Of a DNA stretch of 8,568 nt, positions 1 through 6,752 are shown piece after piece. The stretch's first letter is position 1, and every line of letters starts with the position of its first letter. The stretch comes from Deltaproteobacteria bacterium (GTDB lineage Bacteria > Desulfobacterota > Desulfovibrionia > Desulfovibrionales > Desulfovibrionaceae), in NCBI GenBank assembly GCA_025350085.1, contig JANXYI010000249.1, positions 1 to 8,568 on the forward strand, written 5' to 3'. The position numbers were made by a program, and so were the translations under genes. Below the pieces are notes generated by a model. The model did not search any database, was not told the origin of the DNA, and was given only the letters and a program-made list of their open reading frames with translations.

Positions 1-1198
1 CCTGCCTCAGAATATCCTCCAGAGCGGCAACAAAGGCAAGCAGATCGTCGGCTTCGATGGTCAGCGGCGGCAGGAGCCGCAGCACCTTGCCGTGGGCCAG
101 GTTGCAGACAAAGCCGCGCTCCCGCAGCTCTGCATGCACGGCCTCGCCGGGTTCGGAGAGTTCGATGCCGATCATCAGGCCCTGGCCCCGGATGTGCGCA
201 ATCTTGCCTGGCAGCGCGACCTGGACCTTCTGCACGGCATCCATGGTCAGTTTCCCGAGCTCCCGGGCGCGTCCAGCTAGGTCGTCGCGCAGGAGGATGT
301 CCACGACCTTGCAGGCCACGGCGGACAACATCCCGCCGCCGCCAAAGGTCGTGGCGTGGCTTCCGGGCACAAAGCCTCTGGCCACATGCTCCTTGGCCAG
401 CATGGCGCCCATGGGCAGGCCGTTGGCCAGGCCCTTGGACGTGGTGAAGATGTCCGGCGCGAGGTTAAAGTGCTGGTGCGCCCAGAAGCGGCCGGTGCGG
501 CACAGCCCGGTCTGGATCTCGTCGATCATGAACAGGCAGTTGGCCTCCTGGCAGAGGTCCGCTACGGCGCGCACGTAGGCCTCGGGCAGGGGCAGCACGC
601 CGCCCTCGCCCTGGACCATCTCGATGAGCACCCCGGCGGTTTTTCCGCTGACCGCGGCCCGGAGCGCCTCGATGTCGCCCATGGGCACGCTGAAGATGCC
701 CTGGGGCAGGGGCTCGAAGCCCTCCTTGATGCGCCCGGATTGGCCCGTGGCCGTGAGCGTGGCCAGGGTCCGGCCGTGGAACGAGCCCGTGAGGGTGATG
801 ATCTCGTGCGCGTCGCGGTAGCGCACGGTGCGCATGAAGCGCCGGGCGAGCTTGATGGCCGCCTCGTTGGCCTCGGCCCCGGAGTTGCAGAAAAAAACCC
901 GGTCGCAGGCGCAGGTGGCGAGCAGCTTCTCGGCCAGGTCCACCTGCCGGGGCTGGTAGAACAGGTTGCTCACGTGGATGAGCCTGGCTGCTTCCTCGTG
1001 CATGACGGCCAAGAGCTCCGGGTGGCTGTGGCCCAGGTTGGCCACGGCGATGCCTGCCAGCAGGTCGATATATTCCCGGCCGTTCAGATCAAACAGCCGC
1101 GCGCCCACGGCCTTTTCAATGGCCAGGGGATAGCGGCCATAGGTCTGGCAGAGCACCTTCTTGTCCCGGCTGACCAGAGTGTCGTAGGCTTGGCTCAT
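1..1198 (-). CDS. argD: Acetylornithine aminotransferase (class III PLP aminotransferase), 3' end cut by window edge
   Basis: Transfers the amino group of glutamate to N-acetylglutamate semialdehyde in cytosolic arginine synthesis; many ArgD enzymes also serve the equivalent lysine step. Reading from ATG at 1198, the frame stays open for 399 codons to the window edge with no stop. Family members are about 400 residues, so only the last few codons are missing. Visible motifs are the phosphate-binding NSGAEAN (about residues 105-111), SFHGRT, the PLP-contacting DEIQTG with D226, and the Schiff-base lysine K255 in TSKGLANGLPMG. The start is supported by AGGGAG six bases upstream and by the typical N-terminal segment before YGRYPLAIEKA. 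It lies 35 bp after dut with no visible promoter between them, so the two are probably co-transcribed. A related class III aminotransferase (ornithine or 4-aminobutyrate type) is the alternative, but length and motif context fit ArgD best. Confidence 0.9.
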   Translation of the reverse strand, partial: MSQAYDTLVSRDKKVLCQTYGRYPLAIEKAVGARLFDLNGREYIDLLAGIAVANLGHSHPELLAVMHEEAARLIHVSNLFYQPRQVDLAEKLLATCACDRVFFCNSGAEANEAAIKLARRFMRTVRYRDAHEIITLTGSFHGRTLATLTATGQSGRIKEGFEPLPQGIFSVPMGDIEALRAAVSGKTAGVLIEMVQGEGGVLPLPEAYVRAVADLCQEANCLFMIDEIQTGLCRTGRFWAHQHFNLAPDIFTTSKGLANGLPMGAMLAKEHVARGFVPGSHATTFGGGGMLSAVACKVVDILLRDDLAGRARELGKLTMDAVQKVQVALPGKIAHIRGQGLMIGIELSEPGEAVHAELRERGFVCNLAHGKVLRLLPPLTIEADDLLAFVAALEDILRQ

Positions 1199-1233
1199 GT
1201 CTGTCTCCCTCTCTCTCACCTTACTCTATTGCG

Positions 1234-1716
1234 CTAGATCTTGCCCGTGTGGCCGAAACCGCCTGCCCCGCGCTCCGTGGTTCCAAGCTCGGCCACGGGT
1301 ACAAGGTCGGCCGTGAAGCAGCTCTGGAACAGGAGCTGGGCGATGCGCTGGCCGCGCTCGATCAGTCGCGGCTCGCCCGAGGTGTTCAAGAGCGAGACCA
1401 TGATCTGGCCGCGGTAGTCCGGGTCAATGACCCCAACGCCCTGGCTCACGGTAAGCCCGTCCCTGGTGCCCAGGCCGCTGCGCGAATAGACGAACCCGGC
1501 CACGCCGGGCGCCATGATCTCGATGGCCACGCCCGTGGGGATGGCCGCGCGGCCCCCGGCCGGGATGAGCAGGTCCGCGGTGTCGAGGCAGGCGCGCAGG
1601 TCCAGGCCCACGGAATGCGCGGTGGCGTATTCCAGCCTGTGCTCGTCCCAGACCGGGTGCAGAAAACGCACCCGCACTTGGATGGGTTCAGGCGCAGCTA
1701 TGATCGGCTCGTTCAT
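1234..1716 (-). CDS. dut: dUTP diphosphatase (dUTPase), trimeric type
   Basis: Hydrolyses dUTP to dUMP and pyrophosphate, keeping uracil out of DNA and supplying dUMP for thymidylate synthesis. The 160-residue product has all five motifs of the homotrimeric dUTPase family in order: motif 1 around SVGLDLRA (residues 35-42), motif 2 YSRSGLG (77-83), motif 3 GVGVIDPDYRG (93-103) with the catalytic aspartate expected at D98, motif 4 RGQRIAQLL (121-129), and the glycine-rich C-terminal motif 5 RGAGGFGHTG (149-158) that closes over the nucleotide. Length is normal for bacterial Dut. The frame also allows a start at 1797, but that 27-residue extension has no family resemblance. ATG at 1716 has a GGAGG seven bases upstream and is preferred. 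It is the first gene of a likely dut-argD unit divergent from glgP. The sequence looks intact and fully functional. Confidence 0.95.
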   Translation of the reverse strand: MNEPIIAAPEPIQVRVRFLHPVWDEHRLEYATAHSVGLDLRACLDTADLLIPAGGRAAIPTGVAIEIMAPGVAGFVYSRSGLGTRDGLTVSQGVGVIDPDYRGQIMVSLLNTSGEPRLIERGQRIAQLLFQSCFTADLVPVAELGTTERGAGGFGHTGKI

Positions 1717-1885
1717 GCAACAACCTCCAGCGAACCAAAGAGCTTTCCTTTCTCCGGAAAAGGCGGTCCTGTCAATGACGGAGATGGCTGCGGCCAAGGG
1801 CTGGCGCTGGAGCTTGCTTTTTTCCCCCAGCCTTTATACGCTGCAAGCGTCCAAAGACACCTCCCCTGATCCCCAAGGAGTCCCA
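1717..1885. promoter_or_regulatory. Divergent dut / glgP intergenic region with weak promoter candidates
   Basis: This 169-bp stretch must carry the promoters of both divergent units. Towards dut, the minus strand has a consensus -35 TTGACA at 1775-1770, but the hexamer 17 bases further (GAAAGG) is a poor -10. An inverted repeat, CCTTT at 1747-1751 and AAAGG at 1759-1763, lies between that -35 and the dut start. Towards glgP, TTGCTT at 1814-1819 and TATACG at 1835-1840 are separated by 15 bp, a weak sigma-70-like pair. These are visual matches only, and neither promoter is convincing alone. Confidence 0.35.
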
Positions 1886-4456
1886 ATGCAGGCTTTGCGC
1901 GTGTTCAGCGTCGTCCCCAAGCTGCCCCCCAAGCTCGAGCCCCTGTGGGACATCGCCTACAACCTCTGGTTCTCCTGGAACAACGACCTGACCAACCTGT
2001 TCACCACCATTGACCACAGCCTCTGGACCGCCTGCCAGCAGAACCCGGTGCTGCTCCTAAACCGCCTGCCCCAGCGCCGCATCGAGGAGCTGGCGCGCGA
2101 CGACTTCTTCATCCAGCGCCTGAACGACGCCAAGCGCGCCCTGGACCACTACCTGGCGCGCAAGCACTCGGCCTTCCGGTTCCCCGCGGGACAGGCGGGC
2201 GCCCCCTGCGTGGCCTACTTCAGCCTGGAATACGGCATCGCCATGAGCCTGCCCATCTATTCCGGGGGCCTGGGCATCCTGGCGGGCGACCATTTGAAAT
2301 CCGCCAGCGACCTGAACATCCCGCTCGTGGGCGTGGGGCTTCTGTACCGCGAGGGCTACTTCCGCCAGTACATGACCCCGGACGCCTGGCAGCAGGAGCG
2401 CTACCCGGACTCCGAGTTCGAGCAGATGCCCATGAAGCTGGCCCTGGACGTGGACGGCAACCCCGTGGTCGTGGGCGTGGACGTTTTGGGGCAGCAGATG
2501 CTGGCCCGGGTCTGGGAGGTCCAGGTGGGCAAGGTGCGCCTGTACCTGCTGGACTCCAACGTGCCCGAGAACGCGCCGCAGTTCAGGCCCGTGACCTCGC
2601 GCCTCTACGGCGGCAACCTGGAGATGCGCCTGCAGCAGGAGATCCTGCTCGGCATCGGCGGCATCAAGGCCCTGACCCAGCTCGGCATCGTGCCCATGGT
2701 CATCCACATGAACGAGGGGCACTCGGCCTTTGCGGGACTGGAGCGCATCCGCGTGTACATGCAGGAGCACGGCCTGTCCTTTGAGGCCGCCTCGGAGCTC
2801 ACCGCCTCGTCCAGCGTGTTCACCACGCACACCCCGGTGCCCGCAGGCAACGACCGCTTCCCGCCGGAGCTCATGCGCACCTATTTCGAGGACTACTCGC
2901 GCAAGCTGAACCTGGCCTTCAAGGTCTTTCTGGCGCTCGGCCGGGAGGACCCGCGCGACGAGGGCGAGCAGTTCTGCATGACCGTGCTGGCGCTCAGGCT
3001 TTCGCGCTTCAGTAACGGCGTGTCCAGGCTGCACGGCCATGTTTCCCGGGGCCTGTGGCAGAAGGTCTGGCCCCAGAACCCCGTGGAGGACGTGCCCATC
3101 GGTTCCATCACCAACGGTGTGCACATGCCCACCTGGGTGGCCACGGACATGGCCATCCTCTACGACCGCTACCTGGGCAACTGGCGCGAGGACTCGGACT
3201 GCGTGCGCGTGTGGAACCAGTCCGAATCCATCCCGGACGCCGAGATCTGGCGCACCCACGAGCGCCTGCGCGTGCGGCTCGTCGACTTCGTGCGCAAGCG
3301 CCTGCGCAAGCAGCTCATGGAAAAGGGCGCGCGGCACACGGAGCTCCAGCAGGCCGACGAGGTGCTGGACCCCCAGGCCCTGACCATCGGCTTTGCCCGG
3401 CGTTTTGCCACCTACAAGCGCGCCAACCTGCTGCTCATGGACAAGGAGCGCCTGGTGCGCCTCTTGTGCAACACCACGCAGCGCGTGCAGTTCATCTTTG
3501 CGGGCAAGGCGCATCCCAACGACAACGAGGGCAAGAAGATCATCCAGGAGCTGGTGCAGCTCTGCCGCCGCGACGACTGCCGCCTGTCCATGGTCTTTCT
3601 CGAGGACTACGACATGAAGATCGCCAGCCGCATGGTCCAGGGCTGCGACGTCTGGCTGAACAACCCCCGCCGCCCGCTGGAGGCCTGCGGCACCAGCGGC
3701 ATGAAGGCGCTGGCCAACGGCGTGCTCCAGCTTTCCACCCTGGACGGCTGGTGGGCCGAGGCCTACCGCCAGGACAACAGCCTGGGCTGGGCCATCGGCC
3801 GGGGCGAGGAGTACGAGGACACCGAGTACCAGGACTTTGTGGAGAGCCAGACGCTGTTCAACATCCTGGAGAACGACGTGCTCCCGGAGTTCTACGAGCG
3901 CGGCCACGGGAACCTGCCGCGCACCTGGATACGCAAGATGAAGAGCGCCCTGCGCGAGCTGGGGCCGGTCTACAACGCCCACCGCATGGTCGAGGACTAC
4001 GCGGAGCGGGCCTATCTGCCCTCGTGCCGCAACTACCAGAGCCTGGTCGAGGACGATTTCCGCGCGGCCAAGGACCTGGCCGAGTGGCGCATGAAGCTCA
4101 TGACCCGCTGGGGCAACCTGGCCATCCGCGAGATCACCACCGAGACCCACGAGAAGGTCTTTGTGGAGGAACCGGTGCTGGTGGAGGCCCAGGTGCAGCT
4201 CGACGGGCTCTCCCCGCGCGACGTGCAGGTGGAGATCTACTACGGCCCCGTGTCCCAGGACTCGGGCTTCACCAGCCGCAAGACCGCGGTCATGGTCTCG
4301 GAAAAGGACCTGGGCGACGGCTGGCACCTCTACCGCGGCGAGGTGCTGCCGGCCGAGGCCGGCCGCTTCGGCTTCACCGTGCGCATCCTGCCGCACCATC
4401 CGCTCCTGCTCGACGCCCACGCGCTGGGCCTGCTGCACTGGGCCGCAGACGCCTGA
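1886..4456 (+). CDS. glgP: Alpha-glucan (glycogen/maltodextrin) phosphorylase, short GT35 type with N-terminal DUF3417-like region
   Basis: Releases glucose-1-phosphate from the non-reducing ends of storage alpha-1,4-glucan using phosphate and PLP, in the cytosol. The 856-residue product begins with the region typical of the compact alpha-glucan phosphorylases (about residues 13-105, with LWDIAYNLWFSWN). The catalytic body follows: FSLEYG (112-117), SGGLGILAGDH (126-136), HMNEGHSAF (from H274), FTTHTPVPAG (from F312), ITNGVH (408-413), RRFATYKRAN around K511, and FAGKAHPND (from F538). The PLP-binding lysine is K607 in EACGTSGMKA. The C-terminal all-beta region is complete and the gene ends in TGA. 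ATG at 1886 is chosen because AAGGAG lies five bases upstream and the protein then starts where family members start. The frame is open back to 1514, but that part lies over dut on the other strand. No glycogen synthase or branching enzyme gene is in the window, so the exact glucan substrate is inferred from the family. Confidence 0.93.
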   Translation: MQALRVFSVVPKLPPKLEPLWDIAYNLWFSWNNDLTNLFTTIDHSLWTACQQNPVLLLNRLPQRRIEELARDDFFIQRLNDAKRALDHYLARKHSAFRFPAGQAGAPCVAYFSLEYGIAMSLPIYSGGLGILAGDHLKSASDLNIPLVGVGLLYREGYFRQYMTPDAWQQERYPDSEFEQMPMKLALDVDGNPVVVGVDVLGQQMLARVWEVQVGKVRLYLLDSNVPENAPQFRPVTSRLYGGNLEMRLQQEILLGIGGIKALTQLGIVPMVIHMNEGHSAFAGLERIRVYMQEHGLSFEAASELTASSSVFTTHTPVPAGNDRFPPELMRTYFEDYSRKLNLAFKVFLALGREDPRDEGEQFCMTVLALRLSRFSNGVSRLHGHVSRGLWQKVWPQNPVEDVPIGSITNGVHMPTWVATDMAILYDRYLGNWREDSDCVRVWNQSESIPDAEIWRTHERLRVRLVDFVRKRLRKQLMEKGARHTELQQADEVLDPQALTIGFARRFATYKRANLLLMDKERLVRLLCNTTQRVQFIFAGKAHPNDNEGKKIIQELVQLCRRDDCRLSMVFLEDYDMKIASRMVQGCDVWLNNPRRPLEACGTSGMKALANGVLQLSTLDGWWAEAYRQDNSLGWAIGRGEEYEDTEYQDFVESQTLFNILENDVLPEFYERGHGNLPRTWIRKMKSALRELGPVYNAHRMVEDYAERAYLPSCRNYQSLVEDDFRAAKDLAEWRMKLMTRWGNLAIREITTETHEKVFVEEPVLVEAQVQLDGLSPRDVQVEIYYGPVSQDSGFTSRKTAVMVSEKDLGDGWHLYRGEVLPAEAGRFGFTVRILPHHPLLLDAHALGLLHWAADA

Positions 4457-4473
4457 TGCCTTTGGCCTCCCTG

Positions 4474-4540
4474 CCGGGACAGCGGACGCCAAGGGCTTCG
4501 CAAGCCTTGAGCGCCGTTGGTTCCCGACCGTCCAGCCCGG
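4474..4540 (+). other. Nested hairpin structure downstream of glgP, possible transcript end
   Basis: Eighteen bases after the glgP stop, an outer interrupted stem (CCGGG 4474-4478 and GGACG 4484-4488, pairing with CGTCC 4529-4533 and CCCGG 4536-4540) encloses an inner hairpin at 4490-4509. The inner hairpin pairs CAAGG plus CTT with AAG plus CCTTG, eight pairs with one bulged G, around the loop CGC. No run of T follows, so this is not a standard intrinsic terminator. It may protect the 3' end of the glgP message or act with Rho. It separates glgP from the promoter of the next operon, which supports an end-of-transcript role. Confidence 0.35.
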
Positions 4541-4576
4541 AAAAATGTGACGCTTTTGGCAATTTCATACCATTTG

Positions 4577-4617
4577 TGTAATCAATTGTTGACAGCGCTA
4601 GGACCTTGTGATTTTCT
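4577..4617 (+). promoter_or_regulatory. Predicted sigma-70-type promoter of the glutamate synthase operon, with overlapping palindrome
   Basis: A consensus -35 TTGACA at 4589-4594 is followed by a 17-bp spacer and an extended -10: TG at 4609-4610, one base, then TTTTCT at 4612-4617. That hexamer matches TATAAT at only three positions, but the TGn element compensates. The expected transcription start is near 4624, giving a leader of roughly 93 nt. An 18-bp imperfect palindrome, TGTAATCAATTGTTGACA at 4577-4594, has 7 of 9 positions paired and covers the -35 box, as a repressor operator would. The surrounding patch (about 4541-4620) is clearly more AT-rich than the coding DNA. Confidence 0.5.
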
Positions 4618-4636
4618 GTCGACCCCTTTCCCGGTA

Positions 4637-4701
4637 GCCCAGGGATTGTTTCCCGGGCGGGGATCGGCTCATCCCAAGGCACGTTCAGCCAAACCCTTTG
4701 G
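4637..4701 (+). promoter_or_regulatory. Structured 5' leader: three consecutive stem-loops
   Basis: Between the predicted promoter and the TTG start of the synthase subunit lie three short hairpins in a row. The first pairs GCCC 4637-4640 and GGGA 4642-4645 with TCCC 4651-4654 and GGGC 4655-4658, with A4641 bulged and a TTGTT loop. The second pairs GGGAT 4660-4664 with ATCCC 4671-4675. The third pairs CCAAA 4689-4693 with TTTGG 4697-4701 around CCC. The 3' arm of the third reaches into the GGAG at 4700-4703, close to the ribosome-binding site. I do not recognise a known riboswitch class here. The stems are read by eye and no folding energy was computed. Confidence 0.4.
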
Positions 4702-4704
4702 AGC

Positions 4705-4719
4705 GAGGTAACGGTTTTG
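4705..4719 (+). promoter_or_regulatory. Ribosome binding site and TTG start codon of the synthase subunit
   Basis: GAGG at 4705-4708 lies eight bases before TTG at 4717. The frame has a TGA at 4609-4611 upstream and no ATG or GTG between that stop and the first cluster cysteine codon at 4780, so TTG is the only conventional start that keeps the N-terminal ferredoxin motif. The alternative SD-like GGAG at 4700-4703 overlaps the third leader hairpin. Confidence 0.7.
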
Positions 4720-6246
4720 CTTTTCCAACCGATCAACCGAAACTACCACGAATTCTCCATTGACCGCGACAAGGACAAATGCATCAACTGCAAGGTCTGC
4801 GTCCGGCAGTGCGCGTACGAGGCGCACTACTGGGACGAGTCGCGCCAGAAGGTCATGCACGACAACGCCAAGTGTGTGGGCTGCCACCGCTGCGAGGCGC
4901 TGTGCCCGACCTCGGCCCTGCTGATCCAGAAAAAGAAGTCGGACTTCCGGGACAACGCCCTCTGGAAGCCGGAGTTCATCAAGTACATCTACAAGCAGGC
5001 CGACACCGGTGGCGTGCTGCTGACCGGCATGGGCAGCCCGGTGGGGAATATCCCGGTCTACTGGGACAAGATGCTGCTTGATGCCAGCCAGGTCACCAAC
5101 CCCTCCATCGACCCGCTGCGCGAGCCCATGGAGCTCAAGACCTTCCTGGGCGCCAAGCCGGACAAGCTTGAGTTCACCAAGACCAAGGACGGCAGCCCCA
5201 AGCTCAAGACCCGTCTGACCCCGAACATCGAGCTCAACTACCCGATGATGTTCTCGGCCATGAGCTTCGGCTCCATCAATTTCAACCTGCACATCGCCAT
5301 GGCTAGAGCCGCCACCGAGCTCGGCATCTGCTACAACACCGGTGAGGGCGGCCTGCACAAGAGCCTCTACCAGTATGGCAAGAACACCATCGTCCAGGTG
5401 GCCTCGGGCCGCTTCGGCGTGCACCGCGACTTCCTGAACGCGGGCGCAGGCATCGAGATCAAGGTCGGCCAGGGCGCCAAGCCCGGCATCGGCGGGCACC
5501 TGCCCGGCGAGAAGATCAACGAGATGGTGTCTGTGACGCGCATGGTGCCGCTCGGGTCCGACGCCATCTCCCCGGCCCCGCACCACGACATCTACTCCAT
5601 TGAAGACCTGCACCAGCTCATCTACGCGCTCAAAGAGGCCAGCGAGTACCGCGTGCCCGTCTCGGTCAAGATCGCGGCCGTGCACAACGTGGCCGCCATC
5701 GCCTCGGGCATCGTGCGCGCCGGGGCGGACATCGTGGCCATCGACGGCATGCGCGGCGGCACGGGCGCGGCCCCGGGCATGATCCGCGACAACGTGGGCA
5801 TCCCCATCGAGCTGGCGCTGGCCCAGGTGGACCAGCGCCTGCGCGACGAGGGCATCAGGAGCCGCGCCTCCATCGTGGCCGCGGGCGGCATCCGCTGCAG
5901 CGCCGACGTGGTCAAGGCCATCGCGCTCGGCGCCGACGCAGTGTACTTCGCCACTGCGGCGCTTCTGGCCGTGGGCTGCACGCTGTGCGGCAAGTGCTAC
6001 ACCGGCAAGTGCCCCTGGGGCATCGCCACCAACGACGCCAAGCTGGCCAAGCGTCAGAACCCGGACGTGGCGGCCAAGAAGCTCGTCAATCTGGTGCATG
6101 CCTGGGGCCACGAGATCGAGGAGATGCTCGGCGGCATGGGCCTTAATTCCATCGAGAGCCTGCGCGGCAACCGCGACAAGCTGCGGGCCGTGGGCCTGTC
6201 CGACACCGAGATGGACATCCTGGGCGTCAAGCACGCCGGTCGCTAA
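4717..6246 (+). CDS. gltB: Glutamate synthase FMN-domain subunit with N-terminal 2x[4Fe-4S] ferredoxin domain (archaeal type)
   Basis: Catalytic subunit expected to add ammonia to 2-oxoglutarate and reduce the iminoglutarate with electrons from FMN, forming glutamate. The 509 residues start with a double-cluster ferredoxin domain, cysteines 22, 25, 28, 32 and 53, 56, 59, 63. A GltB-like FMN barrel follows from about residue 100 to 480. Its signatures include TGEGGLHKS, ASGRFGVHRD, IKVGQGAKPGIGGHLPGEK, SPAPHHDIYSIEDL and IDGMRGGTGAAP. The iron-sulfur motif near the end has cysteines 421, 427 and 432 with the C-x5-C-x4-C spacing of classical GltB, plus an extra cysteine at 424. The protein lacks both the N-terminal amidotransferase and the C-terminal GXGXG domain of the roughly 1,500-residue bacterial GltB. 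The amidotransferase is encoded three genes downstream. It is the first gene of the operon, with a TTG start behind a structured leader. A glutamate synthase-like enzyme making another product (such as N-methylglutamate) is less likely but not excluded. Confidence 0.88.
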   Translation: MLFQPINRNYHEFSIDRDKDKCINCKVCVRQCAYEAHYWDESRQKVMHDNAKCVGCHRCEALCPTSALLIQKKKSDFRDNALWKPEFIKYIYKQADTGGVLLTGMGSPVGNIPVYWDKMLLDASQVTNPSIDPLREPMELKTFLGAKPDKLEFTKTKDGSPKLKTRLTPNIELNYPMMFSAMSFGSINFNLHIAMARAATELGICYNTGEGGLHKSLYQYGKNTIVQVASGRFGVHRDFLNAGAGIEIKVGQGAKPGIGGHLPGEKINEMVSVTRMVPLGSDAISPAPHHDIYSIEDLHQLIYALKEASEYRVPVSVKIAAVHNVAAIASGIVRAGADIVAIDGMRGGTGAAPGMIRDNVGIPIELALAQVDQRLRDEGIRSRASIVAAGGIRCSADVVKAIALGADAVYFATAALLAVGCTLCGKCYTGKCPWGIATNDAKLAKRQNPDVAAKKLVNLVHAWGHEIEEMLGGMGLNSIESLRGNRDKLRAVGLSDTEMDILGVKHAGR

Positions 6247-6258
6247 GGGAGTCACCCA

Positions 6259-6705
6259 ATGAAACGCGTCTACCCCGACAAGGAATACTGCATCGGCTGC
6301 CACATCTGCGAGCTGGCCTGCCTGACCGCGCACTCCAAGAGCAAGGACCTGATCCTGGCCTACACGGTCGAGCGCACGAGCGACGGGCTGTCCCCGTGCA
6401 AGCACGTGCACGAACGCGGCCCTACCTGCGTGGCGCTGTCCTGCCGCCACTGCGACGAGCCCGCCTGCGTGGCCGCCTGCATCTCCGGCGCCCTGCAGAA
6501 GGACCCCGAGAGCGGCCGCACCACCTACGACCGCGAGAAGTGCGTGGGCTGCTGGTCCTGTCTCATGGCCTGCCCGTTCGGTGCCATTGCCCGGCACCCC
6601 CTGGAGAACAAGATCGTCAAGTGCGACCTGTGCTTTGATCGCCCCGGCGGACCGGCCTGCGTGGCCGCCTGCCCCAATTTGGCGCTGAAGCAAGAGGAAC
6701 GCTAG
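6259..6705 (+). CDS. Four-cluster [4Fe-4S] ferredoxin-type electron-transfer subunit (HycB/CooF/DmsB-like)
   Basis: Small cytosolic electron carrier of 148 residues, probably linking the flavin oxidoreductase to the synthase subunit. It has four cysteine groups arranged as in the HycB/CooF/DmsB-type iron-sulfur subunits: C11-C14-C17-C21, C62-C65-C70-C74, C95-C98-C101-C105 followed by proline, and C122-C125-C134-C138 followed by proline. That is 16 ligands for four clusters, with two further cysteines at 47 and 57. No signal peptide or membrane segment is visible, so it should stay in the cytoplasm. The ATG at 6259 has GGGAG seven bases upstream and lies 12 bp after the previous stop. The next gene's Shine-Dalgarno overlaps this gene's TAG stop, so translation is probably coupled. 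The family is certain. The partner assignment rests on gene order alone. Confidence 0.88.
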   Translation: MKRVYPDKEYCIGCHICELACLTAHSKSKDLILAYTVERTSDGLSPCKHVHERGPTCVALSCRHCDEPACVAACISGALQKDPESGRTTYDREKCVGCWSCLMACPFGAIARHPLENKIVKCDLCFDRPGGPACVAACPNLALKQEER

Positions 6706-6752
6706 GAGGGCCTATGCCCGTCGCGAAACGCAAAGCTCAAGAGGCTGCTATG
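6704..6752 (+). promoter_or_regulatory. Two competing ribosome binding sites and start codons for the oxidoreductase
   Basis: AGGAGGG at 6704-6710 overlaps the stop codon of the ferredoxin gene and sits unusually close to ATG 6714. A second, weaker AAGAGG at 6739-6744 serves the in-frame ATG at 6750, where the conserved Rossmann strand begins. The 12 residues between them (MPVAKRKAQEAA) are charged and lie outside the fold. The first site has the stronger match and the second has the better spacing and homology position. Confidence 0.5.

Noticed and set aside
356..1237. 293-codon plus-strand open frame over argD and the dut stop
   Set aside because: Shadow of argD, whose minus-strand frame has all PLP-enzyme motifs and runs unbroken to the window edge.
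1801..1820. Sigma-54-like TGGCGC ... TTGCTT upstream of glgP
   Set aside because: The GG (1803-1804) and GC (1816-1817) are separated by 11 bases, while sigma-54 promoters need 10 with little tolerance.
1514..1885. N-terminal extension of glgP to the frame's first ATG
   Set aside because: It would overlap dut on the opposite strand and has no family resemblance. ATG 1886 has an ideal Shine-Dalgarno.
2057..4492. 811-codon open frame on the minus strand opposite glgP
   Set aside because: Same artefact of GC-rich third positions. The plus-strand frame carries every phosphorylase motif including the PLP lysine.
3055..4581. 508-codon plus-strand frame inside and beyond glgP
   Set aside because: Out-of-frame reading of glgP giving an A, R, G, P, H-rich product without domains.
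4646..4711. 21-codon upstream ORF (TTG start, TAA at 4709) in the synthase leader
   Set aside because: No properly spaced ribosome binding site, no Met or Val start, and no run of a regulatory amino acid that would mark a leader peptide.
4669..6693. 674-codon open frame on the minus strand opposite the synthase and ferredoxin genes
   Set aside because: It mirrors two genes with unmistakable motifs. Its product is a low-complexity run rich in A, G, V, H and D with no domain, as expected for the antisense of GC-rich codons. No ribosome binding site was noted.
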